37,347 nt of DNA from Hyphomicrobiales bacterium (GTDB taxonomy: Bacteria > Pseudomonadota > Alphaproteobacteria > Rhizobiales > Aestuariivirgaceae): the NCBI GenBank assembly GCA_016792865.1, contig JAEUMJ010000006.1, forward strand, positions 1 through 37,347, read 5' to 3'. A model generated the notes under the pieces. The model had not been told where the DNA came from. It saw only the letters and a program-made list of their open reading frames with translations, and searched no databases. Below, in pieces: positions 26,520 through 34,755 of the stretch. Positions within the stretch are counted from its first letter, which is position 1. Each line of letters opens with the position of its first letter. A program made the position numbers and the translations under genes.

Positions 26520-27950
26520 TCAGGCGGAGATATAGGCCGTCTTCACCGAGGTGTAGAATTCGGCGGCATAGCGGCCCTGTTCGCGCGGGCCGAAGCTGGA
26601 GCCTTTGCGGCCACCGAACGGCACATGGTAATCGACACCGGCGGTCGGCAGGTTCACCATCACCATGCCCGCCTGCGACTTCTTGCGGAAGTCGGTCGCG
26701 GCCTTCAGCGAGGTGGTGTAGATGCCCGACGAGAGGCCGAAGTCGGTGTCATTTGCAACGGCAAGGGCCTCGTCATAGCTCTCGACCTTGATGACCGACG
26801 CCACCGGGCCGAAAACTTCCTCGCGGTTGATGCGCATGTCATTCCGGGTGTTGATGATGAGCGCGGGCGAGAGATAGTGGCCCTTGGTATCGCGGTTCAG
26901 GCGCTCGCCGCCCCAGGCGAGTTCGCCTTCCTTGCGGCCGATGTCGATGTACATCTCGTCCTGCTTGAGCTGCGACTCATCCACCACCGGGCCGATCTGC
27001 GTGCCGTCCTTGAGGGCATGGTCAACCTTCAGCGCCTTGATGGCGGTCACCACCTTCTCGACGAAGGCATCGTGGATCCTGCTCTCGACGATCAGGCGCG
27101 ATGACGCCGTGCAGCGTTGCCCCGTCTGGAAGAAGGCGCCGTCAACGGCACCGGCAACGGCGGCATCGAGATTGGCGTCGTTCAGCACGACAAGGGGATT
27201 CTTGCCGCCCATCTCAAGCTGGAACTTGGCGCCGCGGGCAGAACAGGCCTGCGCCACGCGGGCACCCGTCTGCACCGAACCGGTGAAGGAGATGGCGTTC
27301 ACGTCACGCGAGTCGAGCATCGCCTGGCCAACTTCCGAGCCGCGTCCCATGACCAGGTTCAGGACGCCCTTGGGCAGTCCGGCCCGCGAGGCAATTTCGG
27401 TCAGGGCCCAGGCGCAGCCCGGCACCAGGTCGGCGGGCTTGAAGACCACCGTGTTTCCGAAGGCAAGGGCGGGTGCCATCTTCCATGCCGGAATGGCGAT
27501 GGGGAAGTTCCACGGGCAGATGAGGCCGACGACGCCGACCGGCTCCCGCGTGATGGTGATGTCAACGCCGGGACGCACCGACGGCACGGCAACGCCATCG
27601 ACGCGCAAGGCTTCCTGCGCGAAGAACTTGAAGATCTGGGCGGCGCGCATGGTTTCGGCAACGCCGTTGGCAAGGGGTTTGCCTTCTTCGCGGGCGAGCA
27701 GCTTGCCGATCTCGTCCTTGCGGGCGAGCAGTTCGACGCCGATCGCTTCGAGGATGTCGGCGCGCTGCTGCGGCGTGGTGGCCGACCAGGCGGGCAGGGC
27801 TGCCTTGGCGGCGGCGATGGCAACGAGCGTCTGGGCCTTGTCGGCCTGGGCATAGGTGCCCACGATGTCGCTCACATCCGAGGGGTTGATGTTGTCCTTG
27901 GCAGAAGCGCCGTCGAGCCATTCGCCATTGATGAAATTCTTGTGCAGCAT
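26520..27950 (-). CDS. NAD(P)-dependent aldehyde dehydrogenase, probable alpha-ketoglutaric semialdehyde (2,5-dioxovalerate) dehydrogenase
   Basis: The 476-residue ALDH has the oxyanion Asn N148 in CPWNFPIAIP, the general base E246 in LEMGGKNP and the catalytic C280 in GQRCTASS. The overall sequence, including VDYHVPFGGRKGSSFGPREQG near the C-terminus, resembles KGSADH enzymes. These finish oxidative pentose, glucarate or hydroxyproline degradation by making 2-oxoglutarate. None of the upstream pathway enzymes is adjacent, so the substrate is tentative. It lies 56 bp downstream of an EamA gene on the same strand. Start ATG 27950 gives the usual MLHKNFINGEW beginning. Confidence 0.85.
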   Translation of the reverse strand: MLHKNFINGEWLDGASAKDNINPSDVSDIVGTYAQADKAQTLVAIAAAKAALPAWSATTPQQRADILEAIGVELLARKDEIGKLLAREEGKPLANGVAETMRAAQIFKFFAQEALRVDGVAVPSVRPGVDITITREPVGVVGLICPWNFPIAIPAWKMAPALAFGNTVVFKPADLVPGCAWALTEIASRAGLPKGVLNLVMGRGSEVGQAMLDSRDVNAISFTGSVQTGARVAQACSARGAKFQLEMGGKNPLVVLNDANLDAAVAGAVDGAFFQTGQRCTASSRLIVESRIHDAFVEKVVTAIKALKVDHALKDGTQIGPVVDESQLKQDEMYIDIGRKEGELAWGGERLNRDTKGHYLSPALIINTRNDMRINREEVFGPVASVIKVESYDEALAVANDTDFGLSSGIYTTSLKAATDFRKKSQAGMVMVNLPTAGVDYHVPFGGRKGSSFGPREQGRYAAEFYTSVKTAYISA

Positions 27951-28006
27951 GTTCGAAATCCTTGTTCCTGAAAGAAATTAGAGAAGCAGGGTGACAATCG
28001 CAAGCA

Positions 28007-28849
28007 TTAGCCGATGCGGAGCAGGATTGCGCCGGCGGCGATGAGCAGCGCCCCCAGAACGCGCTGCATGGAAAGGGTTTCCTTGAGCAGCCGCGCCGAC
28101 ATGACGAGGGCGAAGATGATGCTCGTCTCGCGCAGGGCCGCGACCGTGGCAATGGGCGCCTGGGCCATGGCCCAGATCACGATGGCATAGGCGAGGGACG
28201 AAGCGGCGGCACCAAAGAGTCCCTTCTTCCAGTGCGGCAACACCTGCGTGAGGATGGTGGTGCCCCGCATGGCAAGCCCGGTCACGAACAGGAACAGGCC
28301 ATCGAGCACGAAGACGAGTCCGGCGTAGGCGATGGGAGCACCGGAGGCGCGCCCGCCCAGGCCATCGACCACGGTGTAGACGGCAATGAAGCAGGCGGTG
28401 CCACCGGCGAAAAAGAGCGTGCGTCCATCGACGCTGGTCCGGCGAAGGCCGGAAAGGCCCGCCAGCAACAGGCCCACCAGCAGGATGATGATGCCGGCGG
28501 TGGCCATGGATGTCGGCACGTCGTGCATGATGAGCGCTGTGCCGAGCAGCGTCAGGAAGGGTGCCCCGCCCCGCGCCAGCGGATAGACCAGCGAGAGATC
28601 ACCCGTCTGGTAGCTGCGGGCGAGAAAGAGGTTGTAACCCGTGTGGAGCACGCCTGAGACCAGGGCATAGATGACGCTCACGCCGGTGGGCATTCCCCAG
28701 ATCATCAGCATGATGACGCCGAAGATGCCCATGCCGGTCTGGATCAGGAAAAGGCCGAGGAAGCGGTCGATGTTGAGCTTGACCTGCACGTTCCAGGCCG
28801 CGTGCAGGAACGCCGCGAAAAGGACGAGGAGAAAGACCGTTGTGCTCAA
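28007..28849 (-). CDS. EamA-family (DMT superfamily) transporter
   Basis: The 280-residue protein has about ten membrane segments, starting with VFLLVLFAAFLHAAWNV at residues 4-20. The HAAWN motif is typical of DMT permeases, and the end IIFALVMSARLLKETLSMQRVLGALLIAAGAILL (two segments) is typical of EamA repeat two. It is not closely similar to the plus-strand EamA protein at 25577. It precedes the aldehyde dehydrogenase gene in the same direction with 56 bp between, so they are probably co-transcribed; the substrate is unknown. Confidence 0.87.
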   Translation of the reverse strand: MSTTVFLLVLFAAFLHAAWNVQVKLNIDRFLGLFLIQTGMGIFGVIMLMIWGMPTGVSVIYALVSGVLHTGYNLFLARSYQTGDLSLVYPLARGGAPFLTLLGTALIMHDVPTSMATAGIIILLVGLLLAGLSGLRRTSVDGRTLFFAGGTACFIAVYTVVDGLGGRASGAPIAYAGLVFVLDGLFLFVTGLAMRGTTILTQVLPHWKKGLFGAAASSLAYAIVIWAMAQAPIATVAALRETSIIFALVMSARLLKETLSMQRVLGALLIAAGAILLRIG

Positions 28850-28917
28850 GATGCGGGCCGTGGGGTGGGAGGGGGGAGAAGCTGCGAGCGATAGGCCCCC
28901 AAGCCTTCGGGCGCAAC

Positions 28918-28946
28918 AAAAAAGGCCCGGAGTTCAGCGCCGGGCC
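28918..28946 (-). terminator. Rho-independent terminator of the TadE/TadG-like pair
   Basis: Read on the minus strand, GGCCCGG (from 28946-28940) pairs with CCGGGCC (28930-28924) around a nine-base loop. Six T residues follow (28923-28918). It lies 58 bp after the stop of the 29004-29588 gene, exactly where that transcript should end. Confidence 0.85.
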
Positions 28947-29003
28947 ATGTGATTGTGCCGAACTGGCCGGGTCGTCACCGGCAGGGCCGGTCTCCCGGCA
29001 GGC

Positions 29004-29588
29004 TTACGAGCAGAGCGTGCCGCCCACGGCGGTCTGGTAGCAGGTGAGCTGGGAGGTGGAGCGCGGGCGGACCATGATGGCCTGCTCGACGTTGAAGGAG
29101 GTGCCGCCGAGCAGTTCCTTGCCGAGGAAGGTGCCGATATAGGGCGTGTAATCCATGCACGAGATGGCGACGATCACGTCGTTGCTGGCGGTCATGAGGG
29201 TGCCGATCGCTGCGGTGTCGGGCGTGGTGCTGCACATGGGCCCCGTCGGCATCTTGGTTTTCCAGATCTGTGTCACGGTGGTGCCGACCTTGCGGTAACC
29301 GTAGACATCCACATGGATCTGGGTCGAGGGCGTGGGCGCAATGATCATGGCCGCGGCATTGTAGTAATCGTCGATCTGGCTCTTCAGCACGTTGGTGCGG
29401 TTCTGGGCCACGAGATCGGCAATGACGCTCGCCGAATAGGTGATCTTCCGGTTGAAGGAGATCATCGCCGTGAGGTCGATCATGCCGAAGAAGAGCATGA
29501 GCAGGAAAGGCATGATGATCGCGGTTTCGATGGCCGCGACGCCGTTCTCGGCGCGAATGAATTTCCGGAGGCTGTTGGTCATTGCCAT
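29004..29588 (-). CDS. TadG/TadE-like pilus assembly pseudopilin
   Basis: The 194-residue product has an N-terminal cytoplasmic stub, then the TadE-type segment ENGVAAIETAIIMPFLLMLF at residues 14-33, including the conserved Glu within a hydrophobic helix. A periplasmic domain with four cysteines near the C-terminal half follows. TadE-like proteins are minor pseudopilins processed by the prepilin peptidase and needed for Flp pilus assembly. It lies 7 bp after the 29596-30153 gene, with which it forms a pair. A strong terminator follows. Confidence 0.85.
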   Translation of the reverse strand: MAMTNSLRKFIRAENGVAAIETAIIMPFLLMLFFGMIDLTAMISFNRKITYSASVIADLVAQNRTNVLKSQIDDYYNAAAMIIAPTPSTQIHVDVYGYRKVGTTVTQIWKTKMPTGPMCSTTPDTAAIGTLMTASNDVIVAISCMDYTPYIGTFLGKELLGGTSFNVEQAIMVRPRSTSQLTCYQTAVGGTLCS

Positions 29589-29595
29589 TCCTCGC

Positions 29596-30153
29596 TTATG
29601 AACAGGCCGTGCCGGCCGGGAAGGGTTCGTTCATGAACATGGCCATGCCCGCGATGCGACGGATCTTGTCGTCATTGACGTTGCCGAAGGCCCCCATGAA
29701 AGGCAGCACGATGTCCCAGTCATAGGTGGCGATGACGGCCACCGGAACCGAGGGACCGCCGCAATCATACGAATTGGCGGAGGGCGCCCCGCCATAGGAG
29801 GTGCCGACGTGAAGATAGGAGGGGATGGACGCTTTCAGCGCAGCGAAGGTGGCGGCGGATTTCACGTAGACCTTGACCTTGCCGTTGCAATCCATCGCGG
29901 CGTTGGCGAGGTTGCAAATCTCGTTCTTGAACGTGCCCTCGTTCATGCCGGCAAGCTGTGCCTGGCCGGTGCGGATCTTGCGGGCCGCTTCCTGCACGCT
30001 CGATTGCAGCACGTATTCATTGTAAAGCATGAGGCCGGTCTCGACCACCGCACCCATGGCAAAGAAGAAGACGGGCGCGACCATTGCGAATTCCACCGCA
30101 GTGACGCCGCGGGTGTTTCGCAGGAATTTCCTCGGCGAGAATCTGAAACCCAT
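29596..30153 (-). CDS. TadE-like pilus assembly pseudopilin
   Basis: The 185-residue product has a basic N-terminus, then NTRGVTAVEFAMVAPVFFFAMG at residues 14-35 (Gly, then a hydrophobic helix with Glu at position +5, split across the motif). A TadE-type region EYVLQSSVQEAARKIRTGQA and a periplasmic part with four cysteines follow. This fits a minor pseudopilin cleaved by CpaA. It is the first gene of a two-gene unit with the TadG-like gene (gap 7 bp), and a promoter-like site lies at 30254-30281 upstream. Confidence 0.88.
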   Translation of the reverse strand: MGFRFSPRKFLRNTRGVTAVEFAMVAPVFFFAMGAVVETGLMLYNEYVLQSSVQEAARKIRTGQAQLAGMNEGTFKNEICNLANAAMDCNGKVKVYVKSAATFAALKASIPSYLHVGTSYGGAPSANSYDCGGPSVPVAVIATYDWDIVLPFMGAFGNVNDDKIRRIAGMAMFMNEPFPAGTACS

Positions 30154-30253
30154 AACAACTCACTCCCCACGCCCCGAAACACAACTTCAGGGCTATGCCA
30201 TCGCATGTCCCATATCACCGGGCCCTTTCAGCTTTTTGAAGGGATTGTCTAAA

Positions 30254-30281
30254 ATTTTAGGTAACGGCAACGGTATTGCAA
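30254..30281 (-). promoter_or_regulatory. Putative promoter of the TadE/TadG-like pair
   Basis: On the minus strand, TTGCAA (30281-30276) is followed after 16 bases by TAAAAT (30259-30254), a fair sigma-70 match about 100 bp upstream of the ATG at 30153. The -10 lies in the perfect 12-base palindrome CTAAAATTTTAG (30249-30260). It abuts the terminator of the gene upstream, suggesting an independent unit. No transcript data support it. Confidence 0.45.
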
Positions 30282-30314
30282 AGAAAAAGGGCAGCTCCCG
30301 TCGGGGGCTGCCCT
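30281..30314 (-). terminator. Rho-independent terminator of the CpaC N-domain gene
   Basis: Arms GGGCAGC (30289-30295) and GCTGCCC (30307-30313), extended by further GC pairs, form a strong hairpin. On the minus strand it runs into TTTTTCTTT. It lies 26 bp past the stop of the 30340-30831 gene. Confidence 0.85.
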
Positions 30315-30339
30315 TGCAATGGTAAATGGCCGGCACGCC

Positions 30340-30831
30340 TCATTGCGGCGCGGGCGGCGCGTCCGATTTCGCGGTGTCGGTGCCCGTGGCAAGCTCGATC
30401 TTCTTCTTGGTCTGCTCGATGACGAGGGCAGAGTAAACAGCACCGTCGCCGATCTGCAATTCGGATTCGCACAAGGGTGCGCAGTTGTAGGATTCGCGAA
30501 CGCTGCCCTTGTACAGGGCAACCGTATTGGAGGTCACATGCGTGATCGAAACCTCGAAGTGGGCCACTTCCTTGCCCGACATGTCCATCACGATGAGGTT
30601 GGTGGTGCCGAAGCTGCGGCCATGGACGAAGAGCTTGTTGCCTTCCACCGTCGCATCCGCAATCGAGGGATTGCCGATCACCACCGAACCCGGCAGCGAC
30701 GGCAGGACGATGATCTGTGACTGGTCGGATTCGATCACCAGTCGCTCGGCAGCGGAGGCATCGGCCGCAGGCATGGCGAATGCAAGTCCGGCGAGGGCGG
30801 CGGTAAGGATCAGTGTCGGACGGAGACGCAT
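30340..30831 (-). CDS. Stand-alone pilus assembly N-terminal domain protein (CpaC/RcpA N-domain homologue)
   Basis: The 163-residue secreted protein has a signal peptide at about residues 1-28 (LILTAALAGLAFAMPAADASA). The domain that follows aligns by eye with the N-terminal domain of CpaC in this window: IIVLPSLPGSVVIGNPSIADATV and FGTTNLIVMDMSGKEV match VVKLPAEARDVIVGNPEIVDAVV and PGQTNIFFFDANGQQI. It is the T2SS/T3SS_pil_N-type domain without the secretin barrel. Two close cysteines (NCAPLC) may form a disulfide. The start is ATG 30831, chosen for the signal peptide; the longer frame to 31113 is rejected. It is divergent from cpaA and has its own terminator. Confidence 0.85.
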   Translation of the reverse strand: MRLRPTLILTAALAGLAFAMPAADASAAERLVIESDQSQIIVLPSLPGSVVIGNPSIADATVEGNKLFVHGRSFGTTNLIVMDMSGKEVAHFEVSITHVTSNTVALYKGSVRESYNCAPLCESELQIGDGAVYSALVIEQTKKKIELATGTDTAKSDAPPAPQ

Positions 30832-31030
30832 GCGGACAAACCTCTTGGCATGATGGTCAGGCGCATCGGGGGCACCTGTCTTAACCAAACCATGCATGGC
30901 AATGGTGAATCTTCGGTTACTGAAGCCGCCTCCGCGTGACGGAAAGGAGGCCGCCAGACTTTTTCCCTGCCCGCGAAGCTGCAGTCCCGCGCAGCACGGG
31001 AACTCCTCCCTCCATTCCATTTCATCAAGG

Positions 31031-31045
31031 TTAACCGCGTCTTTA
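31031..31045 (+). promoter_or_regulatory. CtrA-like box upstream of cpaA
   Basis: TTAA (31031-31034), seven bases, then TTTA (31042-31045) gives one mismatch to the CtrA consensus TTAA-N7-TTAA, 67 bases before the cpaA start. CtrA control of pilus genes is known in Caulobacter. A single near-match is weak evidence. Confidence 0.3.
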
Positions 31046-31111
31046 CGCCTCGCGTGGGAGAGTAAGGCCCGCACAAGCCGTGCAAGCCTTGCGCCCCGAC
31101 GGACCCGTTTC

Positions 31112-31624
31112 ATGATTCATACCTTGTCGATCGCCCTTCTTCCCGTGCTGATGATCACGGCGGCTGTGAGTGATCTTGCTTCCTTCCGCATTCCCAACTG
31201 GCTGACGCTGGCAACCGCTGCGTTCTTCTTCCCCATGGCCTGGCTGACCGGAATGCCGCTCGCCGAATTCGGCTGGCACCTTCTTGCCGGACTCATCCTT
31301 TTTGTCGCAGGCTTCACGCTCTTTTCCTTCGGCCTGTTCGGCGGCGGCGACGCGAAGCTGATGGCTGCCGCCGGCCTGTGGTTCGGCACCTCGCAGACGC
31401 TGCCGTTCCTCGTCGCCACCGTGCTTGCAGGCGGCGGCCTGGCTGCCGCCGTCGCGCTCTGGTCGCTGTTCATGGCCATTTTCGAGATCCACGGTCCAGG
31501 CGATGAATCCCGCATCGGCCAGGCTGCAAGGAAGATCAGGCCCAAGCTGCCCTACGGCTTCGCACTCGCTGTCGGGGCCATCGTTGCCTTCCCCCAGACA
31601 TGGTGGGTGACGGGCGTCTCATGA
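31112..31624 (+). CDS. cpaA: Prepilin peptidase CpaA/TadV
   Basis: The 170-residue membrane protein of the A24 prepilin peptidase family has SDLASFRIPNWLTL at residues 18-31, with the first catalytic Asp, and FGGGDAKLMAAAGLW with the second in the GGGDAK motif. About five or six membrane segments are present, without the N-methyltransferase domain of large type IV peptidases. It cleaves Flp and TadE-type prepilins. The ATG at 31112 is chosen because the catalytic region begins right after; the frame from 30896 covers the promoter region. It is the first plus-strand gene of the cpa locus. Confidence 0.93.
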   Translation: MIHTLSIALLPVLMITAAVSDLASFRIPNWLTLATAAFFFPMAWLTGMPLAEFGWHLLAGLILFVAGFTLFSFGLFGGGDAKLMAAAGLWFGTSQTLPFLVATVLAGGGLAAAVALWSLFMAIFEIHGPGDESRIGQAARKIRPKLPYGFALAVGAIVAFPQTWWVTGVS

Positions 31625-31745
31625 CCGATGGTTTCAAGATTATGGATAACATTAACCAAACTTTTGCCATTCCGTCCGAAAGATGGTCGGCGAGTGAGCG
31701 TGTGCCCCGCGATGTCGCGTGGGCTCCACCTGTGAGGGACTGCGA

Positions 31746-32567
31746 ATGAGTAAGATGCGCGTTGTTGTGTTGGCCGGATCGATTGGCGCCGCCGTCGTGG
31801 CTGCCATGCTGGCCAAGGGCGTGATCGGCAAGAAGGCCGCGGCCCCCGCCCCGCAGATCATCTCCAAGGTCGAAACCACGGATGTGCTGGTTGCCGCCCG
31901 CGACATCCAGACCGGCGAGAAACTCGCAGCCGGCAGCCTGATCTGGAAGTCCTGGCCCAAGGACAACGTCCTCGATCCGATGATCACCAAGGACGAGATG
32001 CCCGACGCCGAAGAGAAATATGCAGAGACCCGCGCCTTCGTGCCGATGTTCGAAGGCGAAGTGATCAACGACAAGAAGGTCGTGAAGCCCGGCGACGGCG
32101 GCTTCATCAGCGCCATCCTGCCCAAGGGCATGCGCGCCATCTCGGTTGCGGTGTCGCTGCGCTCGTCTGCCGGCGGCTTCATCCTTCCCAACGACCGCGT
32201 GGATGTCATCCTCACCAAGAAGCTTCCCGGCCAGGGCCAGCTCGTCCGCAGTGAGACGGTGATCACCAATGTCCGCGTTCTCGCCATGGACCAGGTCTTC
32301 AAGAAGGTCCAGGAGGGCGATGAGGTTTCCATGAAGGAACTGGAAACGGCAACGCTGGAACTGCATCCGGAGCAGGCCGAGATCCTGGCCAAGGTGGAAT
32401 CGGAAGGCGAGCTTGCGCTTTCGCTCCGGTCCATCGCCGAGACCGATTCCAAGTCGCTCGAAGAGGGACCCGTCCTCGCCGAGAAATACCGGAGCAATGG
32501 AGCGACCAAGACCACGGATACGCTTTTCATCCGCGCGGGCATCGAAACCTACGCCACCAATCGCTGA
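31746..32567 (+). CDS. cpaB: Flp pilus assembly protein CpaB (RcpC)
   Basis: The 273-residue product has an N-terminal membrane anchor/signal (VVVLAGSIGAAVVAAMLAKG) and an SAF domain starting VLVAARDIQTGEKLAAGSLIWKSWPKD. An RcpC domain follows with ISVAVSLRSSAGGFILPNDRVDVILT. CpaB is a periplasmic factor thought to link peptidoglycan or the secretin to the inner-membrane Tad machinery. The start ATG 31746 has GAGGGA upstream. It lies 121 bp after cpaA and 12 bp before cpaC. Confidence 0.93.
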   Translation: MSKMRVVVLAGSIGAAVVAAMLAKGVIGKKAAAPAPQIISKVETTDVLVAARDIQTGEKLAAGSLIWKSWPKDNVLDPMITKDEMPDAEEKYAETRAFVPMFEGEVINDKKVVKPGDGGFISAILPKGMRAISVAVSLRSSAGGFILPNDRVDVILTKKLPGQGQLVRSETVITNVRVLAMDQVFKKVQEGDEVSMKELETATLELHPEQAEILAKVESEGELALSLRSIAETDSKSLEEGPVLAEKYRSNGATKTTDTLFIRAGIETYATNR

Positions 32568-32579
32568 GGCACACGCGTC

Positions 32580-34019
32580 ATGTTCATGAATTACAACAAC
32601 TCGTTTCCCGCGCGCCCGGTGGCAAAGGCTGGCCTGCTGATTGCAGGGCTGATGACCGCAATGGCGCTGGCGCTCTCCTTCCAGGCGGCCACGGCGCCAC
32701 CTGCCCTTGCGACCGATCTCGATGCCGCCAATGACAGCGATGGCCGCTTCGTCCGCATCGGCCTCAACAAGTCGGTGGTGGTGAAGCTTCCCGCCGAAGC
32801 CCGCGACGTGATCGTCGGCAATCCGGAAATTGTCGATGCCGTGGTCCGCTCCAAGAACACGGCCTACCTCTTTGCCCGCAAGCCCGGCCAGACCAACATC
32901 TTCTTCTTCGATGCCAACGGCCAGCAGATCCTCAATCTCGACCTGGAAGTGGCGCTCGACACGACCGCCATCAAGAAGCTCCTTCATCGTTCGCTGCCCG
33001 GCACGCGCATCACGGTCGATACCGTCAACAACAACGTCATCCTCGGTGGCGTGGCCAAGAGCCAGCTTGAGGCCAAGACGGCTGTCGATCTTGCAACCCA
33101 GTTCGTGCAGGCCTCATCGTTCTTCAGCAGTGGCTCCAGCCTGATCAACACCATCAAGGTGTCGGGCGAAGACCAGGTGATGCTGAAGGTCAAGGTGGTT
33201 GAAATCCGCCGCGACGTGCTCAAGCAGCTTGGCGTCGATTTCCAGGCGCTGATCAAGGCCGGCAACTTCGCCTTCAACCTCTCCAACATCAATCCGTTCG
33301 CCAACCCGCTGATCAGCCCTTCGGGCGGTTATGCCGGGAGCTTTGCCAGCGGCGGAAGCAGCTTTGACAGCGCCGTTCGCGCCATGGAATCCGACGGCTT
33401 GCTGCGCACCCTTGCGGAACCCAACCTCTCCGCCATCACCGGCGCTGACGCCAAGTTCCTGGCGGGCGGCGAGTTCCCCTACTGCCAGGAGTTCGACCGG
33501 GCGACGGCAGCCTGTACCAAGTACGAGTACAAGGAATATGGCGTGGGCCTGAACTTCACGCCCACCGTCCTCGACGAGGGCCGCATCAACCTGAAGATCA
33601 AGACCGACGTGAGCGAGTTCGCGCCGTCGGTGAGCGACACCTCGATCCCGACCCTGAGCAAGCGTACCGCCGAAACGGTACTGGAACTGCCCAGCGGCGG
33701 CTCGATGATGATCGCCGGCCTCATCCGCAACACCACCAGCCAGACCATCAAGGGCACGCCGGGCCTCAAGAGCCTGCCGGTCCTGGGGGCGCTGTTCCGC
33801 AGCCGTGACTTCAGCGCCAATGAAACCGAACTCGTCGTCATCGTGACGCCCTATCTGGTGCGCCCCACCGGCGAGAAGCAGCTCACCACGCCTGACGAAG
33901 GCTACAACACCCCGACCGACCGCCAGACCATCCTGCTTGGCCGTCTCAACAAGGTCTACGGCAGTGGCCGCGCCCCCGATGGCACGTACCACGGCAATGT
34001 CGGCTACATCGTCGAGTGA
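32580..34019 (+). CDS. cpaC: Flp pilus outer-membrane secretin CpaC (RcpA)
   Basis: CpaC forms the outer-membrane channel for the Flp pilus. The 479-residue protein has a long signal region (about residues 1-44, ending PALAT), the pil_N domain (about 55-120), a BON/secretin-N region (SLPGTRITVDTVNNNVILGGV), and the secretin C-domain. The latter has VMLKVKVVEIRRDVLKQLGVDF, LLRTLAEPNLSAITGADAKFLAGGEFP and GSMMIAGLIRNTTSQTIKGTPGLKSLPVLGALFRS as successive blocks. Start is ATG 32580 or the in-frame ATG at 32586. The cpaD GTG/ATG region follows at once. Confidence 0.95.
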   Translation: MFMNYNNSFPARPVAKAGLLIAGLMTAMALALSFQAATAPPALATDLDAANDSDGRFVRIGLNKSVVVKLPAEARDVIVGNPEIVDAVVRSKNTAYLFARKPGQTNIFFFDANGQQILNLDLEVALDTTAIKKLLHRSLPGTRITVDTVNNNVILGGVAKSQLEAKTAVDLATQFVQASSFFSSGSSLINTIKVSGEDQVMLKVKVVEIRRDVLKQLGVDFQALIKAGNFAFNLSNINPFANPLISPSGGYAGSFASGGSSFDSAVRAMESDGLLRTLAEPNLSAITGADAKFLAGGEFPYCQEFDRATAACTKYEYKEYGVGLNFTPTVLDEGRINLKIKTDVSEFAPSVSDTSIPTLSKRTAETVLELPSGGSMMIAGLIRNTTSQTIKGTPGLKSLPVLGALFRSRDFSANETELVVIVTPYLVRPTGEKQLTTPDEGYNTPTDRQTILLGRLNKVYGSGRAPDGTYHGNVGYIVE

Positions 34020-34045
34020 TCCGGGAAAGGTTTAGGAGAATGCGT

Positions 34046-34705
34046 ATGTCAGTTCTGTCTCGGAAGTCCCTCACGCTGGTGGCGCTTGTCGCCGGCCTCG
34101 GCCTCGCCGGTTGCGCCCACGATGACCTGGCGCTGGATGATGCCTACGTGCCGCTGTCACCGGAAGAACGCTTCCCCATCGAGTATTCCAAGGGTCCGGT
34201 CACCATGGAAGTGGCGACATCCCACGGCGCGCTCCAGCCCGGCCAGGTGAACGCCGTTGCACGCTTTGCCCGCCAGTCGCTTTCCGGCGGGGTTTCCCCG
34301 ATCGTGATCCAGCGTCCGGCAGGCGGTGGTGCTTCGGCCCGCGTTGCCGAGGACGTGGCAAGCCTCGTGCTCCGTCAGGGCGTGCCGCGCAGCATGATCC
34401 GCATGGGCACCTATCCGGCACCGGCTTCCGCTCCTGTCCGCATCGGCTACGTCAAGGCCATGGCGCATACCGCCCCCTGCGGCAACTGGTCGATGGATGC
34501 CGCCAACGAGTTCAAGAACGAGCAGATGCCGAACCATGGCTGTGCCGTTCAGGCCAACATCGCGGCCATGCTGGCCAATCCCCAGGATGTCGTGACGCCG
34601 CAGCCCATGTCGCCCGCACAGGCGGCAAGCGGCACGGCGGCCATCAAGAAAATCAGCAACGGTCAATCATCTGCGTCCAGCATGCCGTCGATCTTCGGCT
34701 TCTGA
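34046..34705 (+). CDS. cpaD: Pilus assembly lipoprotein CpaD
   Basis: The 219-residue product has a lipoprotein signal with lipobox LAGC (LVALVAGLGLAGC, cysteine near residue 23). The CpaD-type domain is rich in turns, with SHGALQPGQVNAVARFARQS, GVPRSMIRMGTYP and CGNWSMDAANEFKNEQMPNHGCAVQANIAAMLANP, the last a hallmark of the family. The ATG at 34046 sits seven bases after AGGAGA; ATG 34040 is too close and GTG 34016 overlaps cpaC. It is expected to assist CpaC in the outer membrane. Confidence 0.92.
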   Translation: MSVLSRKSLTLVALVAGLGLAGCAHDDLALDDAYVPLSPEERFPIEYSKGPVTMEVATSHGALQPGQVNAVARFARQSLSGGVSPIVIQRPAGGGASARVAEDVASLVLRQGVPRSMIRMGTYPAPASAPVRIGYVKAMAHTAPCGNWSMDAANEFKNEQMPNHGCAVQANIAAMLANPQDVVTPQPMSPAQAASGTAAIKKISNGQSSASSMPSIFGF

Positions 34706-34755
34706 TGAAGGTCACGGCACAGGCATAGCAACGGCGAAAATCCCAAGGCAACATC

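Noticed and set aside
31536..32987. A 483-codon minus-strand open frame
   Set aside because: It is antisense to cpaB and the start of cpaC, which have intact domains and correct operon context.
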